From positions 1,082,501-1,146,500 of the forward strand of contig OY282361.1 in assembly GCA_958295645.1 (NCBI GenBank): a stretch of 64,000 nucleotides of DNA, given 5' to 3'. The DNA comes from Longimicrobiales bacterium. Lineage in GTDB: Bacteria > Gemmatimonadota > Gemmatimonadetes > Longimicrobiales > Gaopeijiaceae. Positions 26,550 through 36,001 of the stretch are shown in pieces. The notes beneath the pieces were generated by a model. That model did not search any database. It was not told where the DNA came from and worked only from the letters and a program-made list of their open reading frames with translations. The position numbers and the translations under genes were made by a program. How positions within the stretch are numbered: position 1 is the stretch's first letter; each line of letters starts with the position of its first letter.

Positions 26550-29063
26550 ATGAACAGAACTCTCCTTGCCCTGGCGGCCGCGGGCGGCGTGCTGGGATTG
26601 GGCTTGGCGTTCGAGCAGTCGCCGAAAACGAGCAGGGGCGGCGTGGAGTTCCTCCGCGAGTCCGCGCTGGGCTTGGTTCGCGCGCACAGTTCCACGGCGG
26701 GCGACGCCCGGTTCGCCCCGATGGACGCCGCCGTGTCCGCGAACCCCAACGAAGTCGTGGAGCAGTTCTGCACCCGGTGCCACAACGAGCGGCGCAGGAC
26801 CGGCAATCTCGTGCTGGAGGGCTTCGACGTCGCGAACGCCGCGGAAATGCGTCCGACGATCGAGAAGATGATCCGCAAGCTGCGGGCACGGATGATGCCG
26901 CCCGCGGGCGTTCGACGCCCCGAAGCGGAAGTCGTCGCCGCCACGGCCGCCGTGCTCGAGGCCGAGATGGACCGGATCGCCGCCGAGAGTCCGGATCCGG
27001 GCCGCCGAACCTTCCAGCGGCTCAACCGGGCCGAGTACGCAAGCGCGGTCAAGGATCTGCTGGGCCTGGACGTGGACGTGAGCGCCTTCCTGCCGCTGGA
27101 CACGAAGAGCGCGAACTTCGACAACATCGCCGACGTGCAGATGCCTTCGGCGACGGTCATGGAGGGCTACCTGCGGGCAGCCGGCCAAATCAGCCGTCTC
27201 GCGCTGGGCGACCCCTCCGCCGAACCGGCCTCCCCCATCTACCGGATTCCCCGGGTGGCCTCGCAGAAGGATCGCGCCGAAGGGGCTCCTCCCGGCACGC
27301 GGGGCGGGCTCTCGGTGGTGCACACCTTCCCCGCCGACGGCAAGTACGTCTTCCACATCATGCCGTACGCGGCAGTGGAGGGCGAGGTCTTCGGCCGCAC
27401 GTTCGGCACCGAGCAGATCGAGGTCTCCATCGACGGAAGGCGGGCCGCGCTGCTCGAGATCGACCGGTGGATGTCGGAATCGGAGCCGACCGGGCTCAAC
27501 GTTCGCACCGACTCGATCTACGTGACGGCGGGGCCGAAGCGGGTGTCGGTCGCCTTCGTTCGCCAGTTCGAGGGCGAGGTGGACGACTTGATCCGGCCCA
27601 TCGACCACACGCTGGCGGACGGCCAGATCGGCATTGGCCTCGGCGTCACCACGCAGCAGCACTTGCAGCGGGTCACCATCCTTGGCCCGTTCGACGTGAC
27701 CGGCGTGTCGGCGACCCCGGCCCGCGAGAGGGTCTTCGCCTGCCGCCCGACGTCGCCGGGCGAGGCGCGCCCCTGCGCCCGCGAAATCGTTCACGGCCTC
27801 GCGGCCCAAGCGTACCGGCGGCCCGTGACGGAGGCCGATCTGGAAGGACTGCTGGCGTTCTACGACCAGGGCGCGAAGGCAGGCGGCTTCGAGAGGGGCG
27901 TGCGGACGGCCCTGCAGGCGATTCTGGCCAGCCCCCACTTCCTCTTCCGGCTGGAGCGGCGGCCGGAGGAGCCGGCGCAGGACGGCATCCATCCGGTGAA
28001 CGGGCCGGACTTGGCCTCCAGACTCTCGTTCTTCCTCTGGGGCTCGCCGCCGGACGAGCAGCTCGCCCGGGCGGCAGCGGACGGCGAGCTGGCCGACCCT
28101 GCCAAGCTCGAGGCGCAGGCGCGGCGCATGATCGCGGATCCCAGGTCGCGCGCGCTGGCCAGCCGGTTCGCGGCCCAATGGCTTCGCCTTCAGGACCTCG
28201 ATAAGATCCATCCGGACGCGCTCACCTATCCCTACTTCGACCAGACGCTCGCGAACGCCATGCACCGCGAGACCGAATCGTTCTTCGCGCACATGGTCGC
28301 CGAAGACCGTCCGGTTCACGAGCTGCTCACGGCCCCGTACACGTTCGTGAACGAGCGGCTGGCCCGGCACTACGGCATCAGCGGCGTGACCGGTCCCGCG
28401 CTGCGGAAGGTGTCCTACCCCGAAGGCGGTCGCCGGGGACTCCTGGGGCACGGCAGCATCCTGACGCTCACGTCGCACCCGGACCGCACGTCCCCCGTGT
28501 TGCGCGGAAAGTGGGTCCTCGAAGTTCTGCTGGGCGCTCCACCGCCCCCGCCGCCGCCCGACATCCCGGCCTTCGAAGAGACCGCTGCCGCCGAGGAGGG
28601 CCGGTTTCTCACGGTTCGGGAGCGCATGGAGGAGCACCGCGCAAACCCGCAGTGCACGTCCTGCCACAACGTCATCGACCCGCTCGGCCTCGCGCTCGAG
28701 AACTTCGACGTGACCGGAGCCTGGCGAACGCGCGACGGCGGGAATCGCGTGGACCCGGCGGGCGTGATGTACGACGGAACCGAGCTGGCCAGCGCCGAAG
28801 ACCTTCGCAACGCTCTCATGAGCCTCTCGGAGGTCTTCTACCAGACGTTCGCCGAGAACCTGATGGCCTACGCCTTGGGCCGCCGGGTGGAGTACTACGA
28901 CATGCCGACGATCCGCCGCATCACGCGCGAAGCGGAGACCAACGACTACCGAATGTCGTCCTTCCTCTTGGGGATCGTCGGGAGTCCGCCGTTCCGCACG
29001 ACGCGGGCGGGCTCGTTGGCCGAGGACGACGCGGAGTTCGGCGCGGAGACCGAACGCCACTAA
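26550..29063 (+). CDS. DUF1592-type exported protein with two c-type heme motifs
   Basis: 837 residues; signal anchor MNRTLLALAAAGGVLGLGLAF. An N-terminal heme motif CTRCH is at residues 74-78 and a C-terminal one, CTSCH, at 702-706. Between them lies the planctomycete-type series: DUF1587 (FQRLNRAEYASAVKDLLGL near 155), DUF1595 (HGLAAQAYRRPVTEADLEGL near 415), DUF1592 (DLASRLSFFLWGSPPDEQL) and DUF1588 with the second heme, then a DUF1585-like end. Proteins of this architecture are periplasmic and presumed redox-active, but their substrate is not established. The ATG has GGAAGG six bases upstream. It is the first gene of a rightward cassette of four. Confidence 0.93.
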   Translation: MNRTLLALAAAGGVLGLGLAFEQSPKTSRGGVEFLRESALGLVRAHSSTAGDARFAPMDAAVSANPNEVVEQFCTRCHNERRRTGNLVLEGFDVANAAEMRPTIEKMIRKLRARMMPPAGVRRPEAEVVAATAAVLEAEMDRIAAESPDPGRRTFQRLNRAEYASAVKDLLGLDVDVSAFLPLDTKSANFDNIADVQMPSATVMEGYLRAAGQISRLALGDPSAEPASPIYRIPRVASQKDRAEGAPPGTRGGLSVVHTFPADGKYVFHIMPYAAVEGEVFGRTFGTEQIEVSIDGRRAALLEIDRWMSESEPTGLNVRTDSIYVTAGPKRVSVAFVRQFEGEVDDLIRPIDHTLADGQIGIGLGVTTQQHLQRVTILGPFDVTGVSATPARERVFACRPTSPGEARPCAREIVHGLAAQAYRRPVTEADLEGLLAFYDQGAKAGGFERGVRTALQAILASPHFLFRLERRPEEPAQDGIHPVNGPDLASRLSFFLWGSPPDEQLARAAADGELADPAKLEAQARRMIADPRSRALASRFAAQWLRLQDLDKIHPDALTYPYFDQTLANAMHRETESFFAHMVAEDRPVHELLTAPYTFVNERLARHYGISGVTGPALRKVSYPEGGRRGLLGHGSILTLTSHPDRTSPVLRGKWVLEVLLGAPPPPPPPDIPAFEETAAAEEGRFLTVRERMEEHRANPQCTSCHNVIDPLGLALENFDVTGAWRTRDGGNRVDPAGVMYDGTELASAEDLRNALMSLSEVFYQTFAENLMAYALGRRVEYYDMPTIRRITREAETNDYRMSSFLLGIVGSPPFRTTRAGSLAEDDAEFGAETERH

Positions 29064-29096
29064 ACTGCGCACGAAGGAGCGCGAGGACGCGACTCG

Positions 29097-30485
29097 ATGA
29101 AGATCATCAGCGGAAAACACATCTCCCGGCGCGCCATGCTCAAGGGAACGGGAGCCGCGATCGGCCTTCCATTGCTGGACGCGATGGTGCCCGCGGGCCG
29201 GCTGTGGGCGGCCACGCCCAACGCGAAGGCGGCGGACCGTCCCCGCTTGGTGTGCATCGAGCAGGTGCACGGAGCGGCCGGCTGCAACGACTGGGGCGCA
29301 GGGCAGAACCTGTGGTCGCCGGCGGCCGTGGGCCGCGACTTCGACCTGTCGCCGACGAGCCTCAAGTCCCTGGAACCGTTTCGGGACTACCTCACCATCG
29401 TGAGCGACACCGACGCGCGCATGGCCGACGCGTACGCCCCCAGCGAGATCGGCGGCGACCACTTCCGCACCAGCGCGGTCTTCCTCACCCAGGCGCACCC
29501 GAAGCAGACCGAGGGGTCGGACGTGCGCGTGGGTACCTCGATGGACCAGCTGTACGTGCAGCGGTTCGGCCAGGACACGCCGATCCCGTCGCTCCAGCTC
29601 TCCATCGAGAACGTGGACCAGGCGGGCGGCTGCGCCTACGGATACGCCTGCGTGTACACCGACACCATCAGCTGGGCCTCGCCGAACGAGCCCTTGCCGA
29701 TGATTCGCGACCCCCGGGCGGTCTTCGAGCAGTTGTTCGGCGCCGGCGGGACGCCCGAGCAACGCGCCGAACGCCTCAGCACGGACCGGAGCATCCTGGA
29801 CTGGGTGATGGACGAGATGTCCGCAGTGAGGCGGCAGTTGGATCCGGCGGACGCGCGCAGGTTGGACCAGTACGCGCACAACATTCGCGAGCTGGAACAG
29901 CGAATCCAGAGAATCGAAGCCCAGAACTCGAGCGGCGAAGAGCGCCAGATTCCCGAAGCGCCGGTGGGGGTTCCGGACTCGTTCGAGGAGCACGTGAAGC
30001 TCATGTTCGACTTGCAGGTGCTGGCGTTCCAGTCGGACACCACGAGGGTGTTCTCGCTTAAGCTGGGGCGCGACGCCTCGCCCCGGGTCTATCCGGAGTC
30101 GGGCGTCGACGCGCCGTTCCACGCGGCCTCGCACCATGGCGGGCGCGAGGACCGAGTTCGCAAGTTTGCCAAGATCAACGAGTACCACGTGTCCATGGTC
30201 CCCTACTTGCTGAAGAAGTTGCAGGAGGTGGACGAGGGAGACGGAACTCTGCTCGACAAGACGATGATCGTGTACGGATCTGCCATGGCCGACAGCAACC
30301 TGCACAACCATATGCGTTGCCCGCTGTTCCTCGCCGGCGGCGCGAACGGCGCACTGGAGGGCGGCCACCACGTTCGCGCCCAGCCGGGCACGCCGATGGC
30401 GAACGTGATGCTGAGCCTGTTGCACAAGCTGGGCGCCGACGACATCGAGAAGTTCGGCAACAGCACGGGCCACTTCGCTCTCTAG
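29097..30485 (+). CDS. Tat-exported HXXSHH (DUF1552) protein
   Basis: 462 residues. The Tat signal is HISRRAMLKGTG at residues 8-19, followed by GAAIGLPLLDAMVPAG. The family motif H-A-A-S-H-H is seen at 342-347, followed by GGRED; the C-terminal part has YGSAMADSNLHNH near 395, another histidine cluster. The DUF1552 family is related in layout to DUF1501/sulfatase-like proteins and almost always sits next to DUF1592 genes; its activity is unknown. The Tat signal implies folding, perhaps with a metal, before export. It starts 33 bases after the heme protein gene, strongly suggesting one transcript and a joint periplasmic function. Confidence 0.93.
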   Translation: MKIISGKHISRRAMLKGTGAAIGLPLLDAMVPAGRLWAATPNAKAADRPRLVCIEQVHGAAGCNDWGAGQNLWSPAAVGRDFDLSPTSLKSLEPFRDYLTIVSDTDARMADAYAPSEIGGDHFRTSAVFLTQAHPKQTEGSDVRVGTSMDQLYVQRFGQDTPIPSLQLSIENVDQAGGCAYGYACVYTDTISWASPNEPLPMIRDPRAVFEQLFGAGGTPEQRAERLSTDRSILDWVMDEMSAVRRQLDPADARRLDQYAHNIRELEQRIQRIEAQNSSGEERQIPEAPVGVPDSFEEHVKLMFDLQVLAFQSDTTRVFSLKLGRDASPRVYPESGVDAPFHAASHHGGREDRVRKFAKINEYHVSMVPYLLKKLQEVDEGDGTLLDKTMIVYGSAMADSNLHNHMRCPLFLAGGANGALEGGHHVRAQPGTPMANVMLSLLHKLGADDIEKFGNSTGHFAL

Positions 30486-30539
30486 GCTTTGGACGGCTCG
30501 CCGGAGACCGCGGCCGGTCCTCGACTGGGAGGGGGCTGC

Positions 30540-32420
30540 ATGAGGAGAAGAGGAACGAGGCGCCTGCGCGCGCTTCTGGCGTTGTGTGTTGCCGCGCTGG
30601 CCGCCGGTGCGGCCGGACCGGCCGATTCTCCGGTGGCGGACGCCGCCGAACGCCGGAATCTCGAGGCCGTTCGGGCGTTGCTTCGCGGCGGCTCGGACCC
30701 CAACGCCGCGCAGGCCGACGGCATGACGGCGCTGCACTGGGCCGCGAGCCACGACGACGTCGAGATGGCGACGGCCCTCCTGTACGCGGGCGCGGCCGTG
30801 CACGCGACCACGCGCTTGGGCGGCTATGCGCCGTTGCACTTGGCCAGCCGGGCCGGGCACGCCAAGGTCGCCGCGCTGCTCCTGGACGCCGGAGCCGACC
30901 CCAATCTGTTCACCACGACGGGCGCCACCGCGATGCACTTCGCGGCGGAAGCGGACGCGGCCTCCGTGGTCGAGGCGCTGGCCGCCCGCGGAGGCGACGT
31001 TAACGCGCCCGACGAGTTCGCCGCGCGCACCCCGCTGATGTTCGCGGCCGTGCGAGGCGCCGACGCCGCCGTGCGCGCATTGCTGGCCGCCGGCGCAGAC
31101 CCGGAGCTCGCGACGCGGGTGAAGGACTACGCGGCGCTCGACCAAGCCATGCGGGCCGAGCAGAAGCGGCGCGCTCGCGTTCGGGCCGCCGCCGAAGAAC
31201 CGGAGGAAGAAGAGCAGTCCGGCGCCTCCGCCGCTCAGGCGCCGCCACCCGTCGCGCAACCCCAGCCGACCGCGCCGCAGCAACCAGGGAACGCGGCCAG
31301 GCCGGCGAGTGCGGCGACGCCCTCGACGCCGACCGACCCTGAAGCGGCCGCGCCGGACTCCGCCCAGGCGCCTGCCCCGCCCCCGGTCAAGGCCCTGACC
31401 TCCGCGCAGCAAATCGGCAAGCAGGGCGGGTTCGCGGCGCTCCATTTCGCGGCGCGCGAAGGGCGCCGAAGCACAGCTGCGGCCCTAGCCGACGCTGGAG
31501 CGAACATCGACCGGCCCACGGCCGGCGACCAGTCCACCCCCCTGCTCGTCGCCGTCGTCAACGGCAACTACGACTTGGCGCGCGATCTGCTGGCGCGAGG
31601 CGCGGATCCCAACTTGGTGAGCGACGACGGCGCGGCACCGCTCTTCGCCACCCTGAACATCGAATGGTCGCTCCGCACTTGGTATCCCCAGCCTCAGGCG
31701 TTCCGGCAGCAGGAGACCAGCTACTTGGAGCTCATGGAGTTGTTGTTGAACGCGGGCGCCGACCCCAACCAGCGGACGACGACGCACATCTGGTACGCCG
31801 CCTACAACGCGGGCCGCATGGGAGTGGACTTCACGGGCGCGACGCCGTTTTGGCGGGCCGCCTACGCCGTGGACGTCGAGGCCATGCGGCTGCTGGTGGA
31901 ACACGGGGCCGACCCCGGCATCTGGACGGTCAAATTGCCCAGCCGGCGGCGGTACGTGGATCCGAACTTCCCCGACACGCGGCCGGACGAGTCGCCCGCG
32001 GATCCGTCGGGTCTGCTCCCGGTTCCGGTCGGGGGCCCTGCGGTGCACGCGCTGCACGCGGCCTCGGGCGTGGGATTTGGAACGTCGCGGGTGGCCCAGC
32101 AGCACCGCGCCGTGCCCGACGGCTGGTTGCCGGCCGTGCGCTACTTGATCGACGAACTGGGGGTGGATCCCAACCTGCGAGACAAGGACGGCTACAACGC
32201 CATTCACCACGCGGCGGCCCGGGGCGACAACGCGACCATCTTGTACTTGGTGTCCAGAGGCGCCGACGTGCACGCCGTGAGCCGCCGGGGCCAGACCACG
32301 GCCGACTTGGCCAACAGCCCCGAGCAAAGGGCCCAGCCGCACCCGGCCACCGTGGCCTTGTTGGAGAAGCTGGGCTCGCGGAACAACCACCAGTGCAGGT
32401 CGTGCGGGGGAAGCCGGTAG
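30540..32420 (+). CDS. Exported ankyrin-repeat protein
   Basis: 626 residues from the ATG with GGGAGGGGG upstream. A basic signal (MRRRGTRRLRALLALCVAALA) precedes about five ankyrin repeats at 35-190 (for example NAAQADGMTALHWAASHDD, GYAPLHLASRAGHAKVAALL). A low-complexity Ala/Pro/Gln/Glu linker follows (about 200-280), then a second ankyrin block at 285-600 (GGFAALHFAAREGR; NATILYLVSRGADVHAVSRR). The C-terminus has CRSCGG. Ankyrin arrays bind proteins; with its export signal this one probably scaffolds the adjacent heme and HXXSHH proteins in the periplasm. The same three-gene grouping recurs in acidobacterial and gammaproteobacterial genomes, which supports a shared role. There are 54 bases between it and the DUF1552 gene. 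Confidence 0.9.
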   Translation: MRRRGTRRLRALLALCVAALAAGAAGPADSPVADAAERRNLEAVRALLRGGSDPNAAQADGMTALHWAASHDDVEMATALLYAGAAVHATTRLGGYAPLHLASRAGHAKVAALLLDAGADPNLFTTTGATAMHFAAEADAASVVEALAARGGDVNAPDEFAARTPLMFAAVRGADAAVRALLAAGADPELATRVKDYAALDQAMRAEQKRRARVRAAAEEPEEEEQSGASAAQAPPPVAQPQPTAPQQPGNAARPASAATPSTPTDPEAAAPDSAQAPAPPPVKALTSAQQIGKQGGFAALHFAAREGRRSTAAALADAGANIDRPTAGDQSTPLLVAVVNGNYDLARDLLARGADPNLVSDDGAAPLFATLNIEWSLRTWYPQPQAFRQQETSYLELMELLLNAGADPNQRTTTHIWYAAYNAGRMGVDFTGATPFWRAAYAVDVEAMRLLVEHGADPGIWTVKLPSRRRYVDPNFPDTRPDESPADPSGLLPVPVGGPAVHALHAASGVGFGTSRVAQQHRAVPDGWLPAVRYLIDELGVDPNLRDKDGYNAIHHAAARGDNATILYLVSRGADVHAVSRRGQTTADLANSPEQRAQPHPATVALLEKLGSRNNHQCRSCGGSR

Positions 32421-32422
32421 CG

Positions 32423-32998
32423 GTGCGGCCCGGCCCGGCGGTGGCGGTGCGACTCCTGCGCCCAACTGCGGTTGCGGCCCAACTCGCCGTCTTGGGCGTC
32501 GCGCTGGGGGTCTTCTCCGCCCCGGCGGCCGCGCACGCGCAGGACACCGAGTGGAACCGCTACACCTTGGACGGACTCGCGGGCGTGCACATCCGCGCCG
32601 AGACGAACGACGGATGCCAAGGCGCCGGCCTGTCCGCCGAGTCCGTGCGGGCGGAAGCCGAGGCGATCCTGGCCGCGGCGGCCGTCCCGCTGCTCGCGGA
32701 CGACGAGATGCTGGCCAGCCCCGGTCTGCCCGAGTTGCGCGTCACCTTCGAGTGCGGCGGAGGAGTCTCGGGAGTCGTCGGCTACGCGGTCTCGGTTCGC
32801 GTTCAGCAGGCCACGCAGATGATCCGCGACACGCAGATCACGCTGTCCGAGGCGGTGACCTGGTACGCGACGGCCGTGGGCGTGGCCGAAGCGGCGGCAA
32901 CCGCGGAGGCGATGAACGCCGCGCTCCGGGCCAAGCTGGCCGAGTTCGCGGAAGCCTTTGAGGCGGCGAACGCGGAGGAGGAAGGCGAAGGCGGCTAG
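32423..32998 (+). CDS. Small exported protein of unknown function
   Basis: About 191 residues, begun at GTG 32423, two bases after the ankyrin stop and nine bases after a GGGGGAAG site; GTG at 32441 or 32447 would also leave the signal peptide intact. The signal (QLAVLGVALGVFSAPAAAHA) is followed by about 150 residues with two cysteines (DGCQGAG near 68, FECGGG near 108), beta-rich in the middle and ending in a long Ala/Glu helix (TWYATAVGVAEAAATAEAM onward). I recognise no family. It probably belongs to the heme/HXXSHH/ankyrin transcript. Its TAG overlaps the TAG of the DUF5916 gene on the other strand within CTAG. Confidence 0.65.
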   Translation: MRPGPAVAVRLLRPTAVAAQLAVLGVALGVFSAPAAAHAQDTEWNRYTLDGLAGVHIRAETNDGCQGAGLSAESVRAEAEAILAAAAVPLLADDEMLASPGLPELRVTFECGGGVSGVVGYAVSVRVQQATQMIRDTQITLSEAVTWYATAVGVAEAAATAEAMNAALRAKLAEFAEAFEAANAEEEGEGG

Positions 32999-35271
32999 AA
33001 GAGAGCGATCTGCCGCGTGAACTTGACGAAGACCGACCTTCCCACGGGGCCGGACATGTCGCCGATCCCCTGAACGTCGTTGTAGACCACGAAGAGCCCG
33101 GTGCCCGCGGTGGTCAGCCATCCGAAGCGAACGTTGGCCGACCACTGGTCGACTTGGTCGGAGTACTGCACAAGCGACTGCAGGTAGATGCGCGGCGTGA
33201 AGAAGTAGCCGAGGTTCACGCCTGCCAGCGTCGCCGTGAAGTCGCCCTGCGGAAGCCGCACGTCGTTGTAGGCCACTCGGAACGTGGCGCTGGACCGCTC
33301 GCCCCGCCGAATGGTCACGTCCGCGCTGGTGGACTTGCGGTTCCCCGACAGGAATCTCCCCCAGTTGAAGCGCGAGTTGAAGGACAGCGTCCGAGACCGG
33401 TCGGTGAAGAACACGACCTGCGATTCCCATCCCGCGTACGTGTCCGCCGGGACCACGACGCCAGTGCCCGGAATCTCGAACGGCTCGTACAAGCCCTCGG
33501 TCACGTAGTTGGCGCCGCTGTGCAGTTCCATTCCCGAGTGCCATTCCCAGTGGCTGTCGATGTGCCACCGCGACGACTCGTTGAACCCCCGGGCGACGCC
33601 GTTTCGCTCCGTGCGGTAGGTGAAGTAGGAGACGTGCGGCCGGATCTCGCGGAAGAACCGCTTCGGGCGGCTGTACCACATCCCGAACAGCTGGTAGTAG
33701 CGGTGCCCTCTGCGCGGCAGGAAGCCGACTTCCGGGTTGAAGTTCTCGCCGATCCCCCGCACCGTCGCGTTGGCCCGCCAGTTCCTGCTCACCCATCCGG
33801 CGGTCGCGTCCCAGGCCAAGTCGGCGCCGTCCAACCCCGGCGTGTCGGTGCGGGCCACGAACGACGTCAGCGTGAACTGGTCGCCGATCCCCAGGCGTCC
33901 GTCCACCGCGTAGGTCCGGTTGTAGTCCCCGTCCACGTCGCTGCCCCGGTCGACGAAGATGCCCCCGACACGGGATCGGTTCGGCAGTTCCTTGGCCAAG
34001 CGCGCAACCGAGTAATGGCTCTCCGGCCCGCCGCCCGAGGGCGCGCCGGTTCGGATGTGGAGCAGACCCAAGTTGAGGCCCGCCGCACGCCCCGACAGCC
34101 GCCCGCCAGCCTTGATCGGCACGGGTTCTCCGTCCGATATGCCGATGCGCCGGCTGAAGAACAGGTCCGCGCCGCCCGCCCCGACGGTGAAGAAGCCGGC
34201 GTTCTCCAGGAAGAACGGGCGCTTCTCCGGGAACAACAGCGAGAATCGCGTCAGATTGACCTGCTGGTCGTCGACTTCGACCTGCGCGAAGTCGGTGTTG
34301 GCCGTCACGTCCAAGGTCAGTCCCTGCGTGACCTGCAGCTTCGCCTCGCCCCCGAACTCGGCGTCCCGCTCGAAGGAGGTCTGCGCGTCGTTCTGATAGT
34401 CGCGAACCGTGGAGCCGAGGACGTACGGCGTAATCGTCGCCGCCCGGCGGAACGGCGGCGTCACCCCTGCCAACTGGCCCGCGAAGTCCAGGCGGTAGAG
34501 CCCGAACTCGCGCGGCACGGCGGACCAGAAGTCCTCTTCGTTGAGACGCCGGATGCGGCGCGAGACGTTGAAGCCCCAGGCGTCCGTCTCGGAGCCGTAC
34601 CGCAACGTGCTGAATGGTATGCGGAACTCGGCGTACCAGCCCTGGTCGTCCTGGGAGGCGGCCACCGTCCAGCTGCCGTCCCAGTTCTTGTTGAAGCCGC
34701 CGCCCGCGCCCGCCTGAAAGCGCCGTCGCGTGTTGCCCCCGCCACCGAGGAAGAAGCCGCCGCCGCTTCCCTGCGCCGCCACCTGCCCGTCGTATTCGAT
34801 GCCCGCAGGCGTGGTGCCGAACACGAATCCGTTCTGCTGGTCGTTGAAGGTGTCGAAGACCATGAGGACGGCGTCGGCGTCGGTGACTTCGAAGTCCCGG
34901 ATCGACTCCCCGGATACGATGGCGCCGGGTTGCGAGTCGTAGGCCCAGACCGCCACGTAGACGGCGTCCTGGTCGAAGAGGATGCGCAGCTCGGTCGGCT
35001 CCGAAGCGGGCTGGCCGTCGTCGGGCTCGCGCTGGACGAAGTCCGACAGCGGTGGAGCCTCCTGCCAAGCCGCTTCGCCGGGCACGCCGTCGATGACGGG
35101 AGGCGTGCTTGTCCAGACGGCGACGGCCGTGCCGGGTTCGGGCTCGGCGGGCGGGCCGGCGCCGTTGGACGGCGGCGCGTCCTGGGCCTGGATCGAGGTG
35201 GCGGACGCCGACAGGGCGACGGCCGCGAGGAGCGGGACACGAAAGAGTGCGGGAGAAGGCTCCCGGTTCAT
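32995..35271 (-). CDS. DUF5916 outer-membrane protein with N-terminal CBM9-like domain
   Basis: 758 residues. The signal peptide is RVPLLAAVALSASATSIQAQ. Residues about 45-235 form a carbohydrate-binding-module-9-like domain (PPVIDGVPGEAAWQEAPPL; RILFDQDAVYVAVWAYD), and the rest is the DUF5916 region, predicted to be an outer-membrane beta-barrel (RRIGISDGEPVPIKAGGRL; VNLTRFSLLFPEKRPFFLEN). Proteins of this kind are numerous in Gemmatimonadota and Bacteroidota; their ligands are unknown. The ATG was chosen because it opens the signal peptide and has AAAGG upstream; the longer frame has no signal. It meets the preceding rightward gene tail to tail. Confidence 0.9.
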   Translation of the reverse strand: MNREPSPALFRVPLLAAVALSASATSIQAQDAPPSNGAGPPAEPEPGTAVAVWTSTPPVIDGVPGEAAWQEAPPLSDFVQREPDDGQPASEPTELRILFDQDAVYVAVWAYDSQPGAIVSGESIRDFEVTDADAVLMVFDTFNDQQNGFVFGTTPAGIEYDGQVAAQGSGGGFFLGGGGNTRRRFQAGAGGGFNKNWDGSWTVAASQDDQGWYAEFRIPFSTLRYGSETDAWGFNVSRRIRRLNEEDFWSAVPREFGLYRLDFAGQLAGVTPPFRRAATITPYVLGSTVRDYQNDAQTSFERDAEFGGEAKLQVTQGLTLDVTANTDFAQVEVDDQQVNLTRFSLLFPEKRPFFLENAGFFTVGAGGADLFFSRRIGISDGEPVPIKAGGRLSGRAAGLNLGLLHIRTGAPSGGGPESHYSVARLAKELPNRSRVGGIFVDRGSDVDGDYNRTYAVDGRLGIGDQFTLTSFVARTDTPGLDGADLAWDATAGWVSRNWRANATVRGIGENFNPEVGFLPRRGHRYYQLFGMWYSRPKRFFREIRPHVSYFTYRTERNGVARGFNESSRWHIDSHWEWHSGMELHSGANYVTEGLYEPFEIPGTGVVVPADTYAGWESQVVFFTDRSRTLSFNSRFNWGRFLSGNRKSTSADVTIRRGERSSATFRVAYNDVRLPQGDFTATLAGVNLGYFFTPRIYLQSLVQYSDQVDQWSANVRFGWLTTAGTGLFVVYNDVQGIGDMSGPVGRSVFVKFTRQIALF

Positions 35272-35323
35272 GGACGTTTCGCCTTTGGGGGTTCTGGCCG
35301 TTCGCGAGGCATCCCTCAAATGT

Positions 35324-36001
35324 TCACTCTCGGCGACCTGTGCGCGAGTCGCTCGGAGGAGGGGAGCCGTCCGTGGACGGGTCGCGAGCGTGGTCGTGGT
35401 CGCGCCTGCCCTGGTGGAACACGACGTGCAGGAGCGTGCCGGCCACGAATGCCTGGTAGAGGTGCACGCCCGGGCCCTCGCCAGCAACGCCGAACAACTC
35501 CGGGCCGGCCGCATACCCCGCCACGGTCGCGACGCAGATCGCCGCGGTCCCGAGACCGACGGCGACGGCGCCGTGGCGGGGTTGCAGCAGCCACCAGATC
35601 ACCGAGCCCACGAGGATGCGATGCATCGTCGTCGCCCAGACAAAGGCCGCGCCGGGTCCGGCGCCCGCCGAGGGCGCGAAGGCCGCCCCTTCGAGCAAGG
35701 CGTGAAGGACCATACCGGACATGCCCGCCAAGATGGCCACGTCGTCGGCGCGAGCGGCCCGCGCACGAAAGACGCGCTCGACCGCCGTGACCACGAGCAG
35801 TCCCAGGACGACGGCCACCACGGGCAACAGGCGGCCTTCCCGCCAGGCGTCGGGCAGCACCAGCCACGCCACCAAGACGGGAACGGCGATGTACGTGAAG
35901 CCGTCCACGGGACGCGTCAGCCGAGGGCGTCCGTGCAACCACGCGTACAGCAGGACGCCGGCCACCGGCGCGGCCGTCGCCGCCGCCAAGCTCCATGGCA
36001 C
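35324..36001 (-). CDS. ZIP-like membrane protein, possible metal permease
   Basis: 225 residues with about seven hydrophobic helices from a GTG start. MVLHALLEGAAF near residue 100 resembles the ZIP helix-4 motif (H-x3-E-G), and TTMHRILVGSVIWW near 125 lines up with ZIP helix 5, where the second metal-site His sits; the helix-5 Glu is not seen. A His/Asp-rich tail (HQGRRDHDHARDPS) is consistent with metal binding. I infer a divalent-metal permease distantly related to ZIP, or a family derived from it. The context fits: a TonB receptor cluster with metal-like features lies upstream in the same direction. The ribosome site is weak and TTG starts a few codons later are possible. Confidence 0.6.
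   Translation of the reverse strand: MPWSLAAATAAPVAGVLLYAWLHGRPRLTRPVDGFTYIAVPVLVAWLVLPDAWREGRLLPVVAVVLGLLVVTAVERVFRARAARADDVAILAGMSGMVLHALLEGAAFAPSAGAGPGAAFVWATTMHRILVGSVIWWLLQPRHGAVAVGLGTAAICVATVAGYAAGPELFGVAGEGPGVHLYQAFVAGTLLHVVFHQGRRDHDHARDPSTDGSPPPSDSRTGRRE

Noticed and set aside
32999-35790. Long plus-strand frame opposite the DUF5916 gene
   Set aside because: Typical antisense shadow: rich in Arg, Val, Pro and His with no domain; the minus-strand frame has signal peptide and family motifs.
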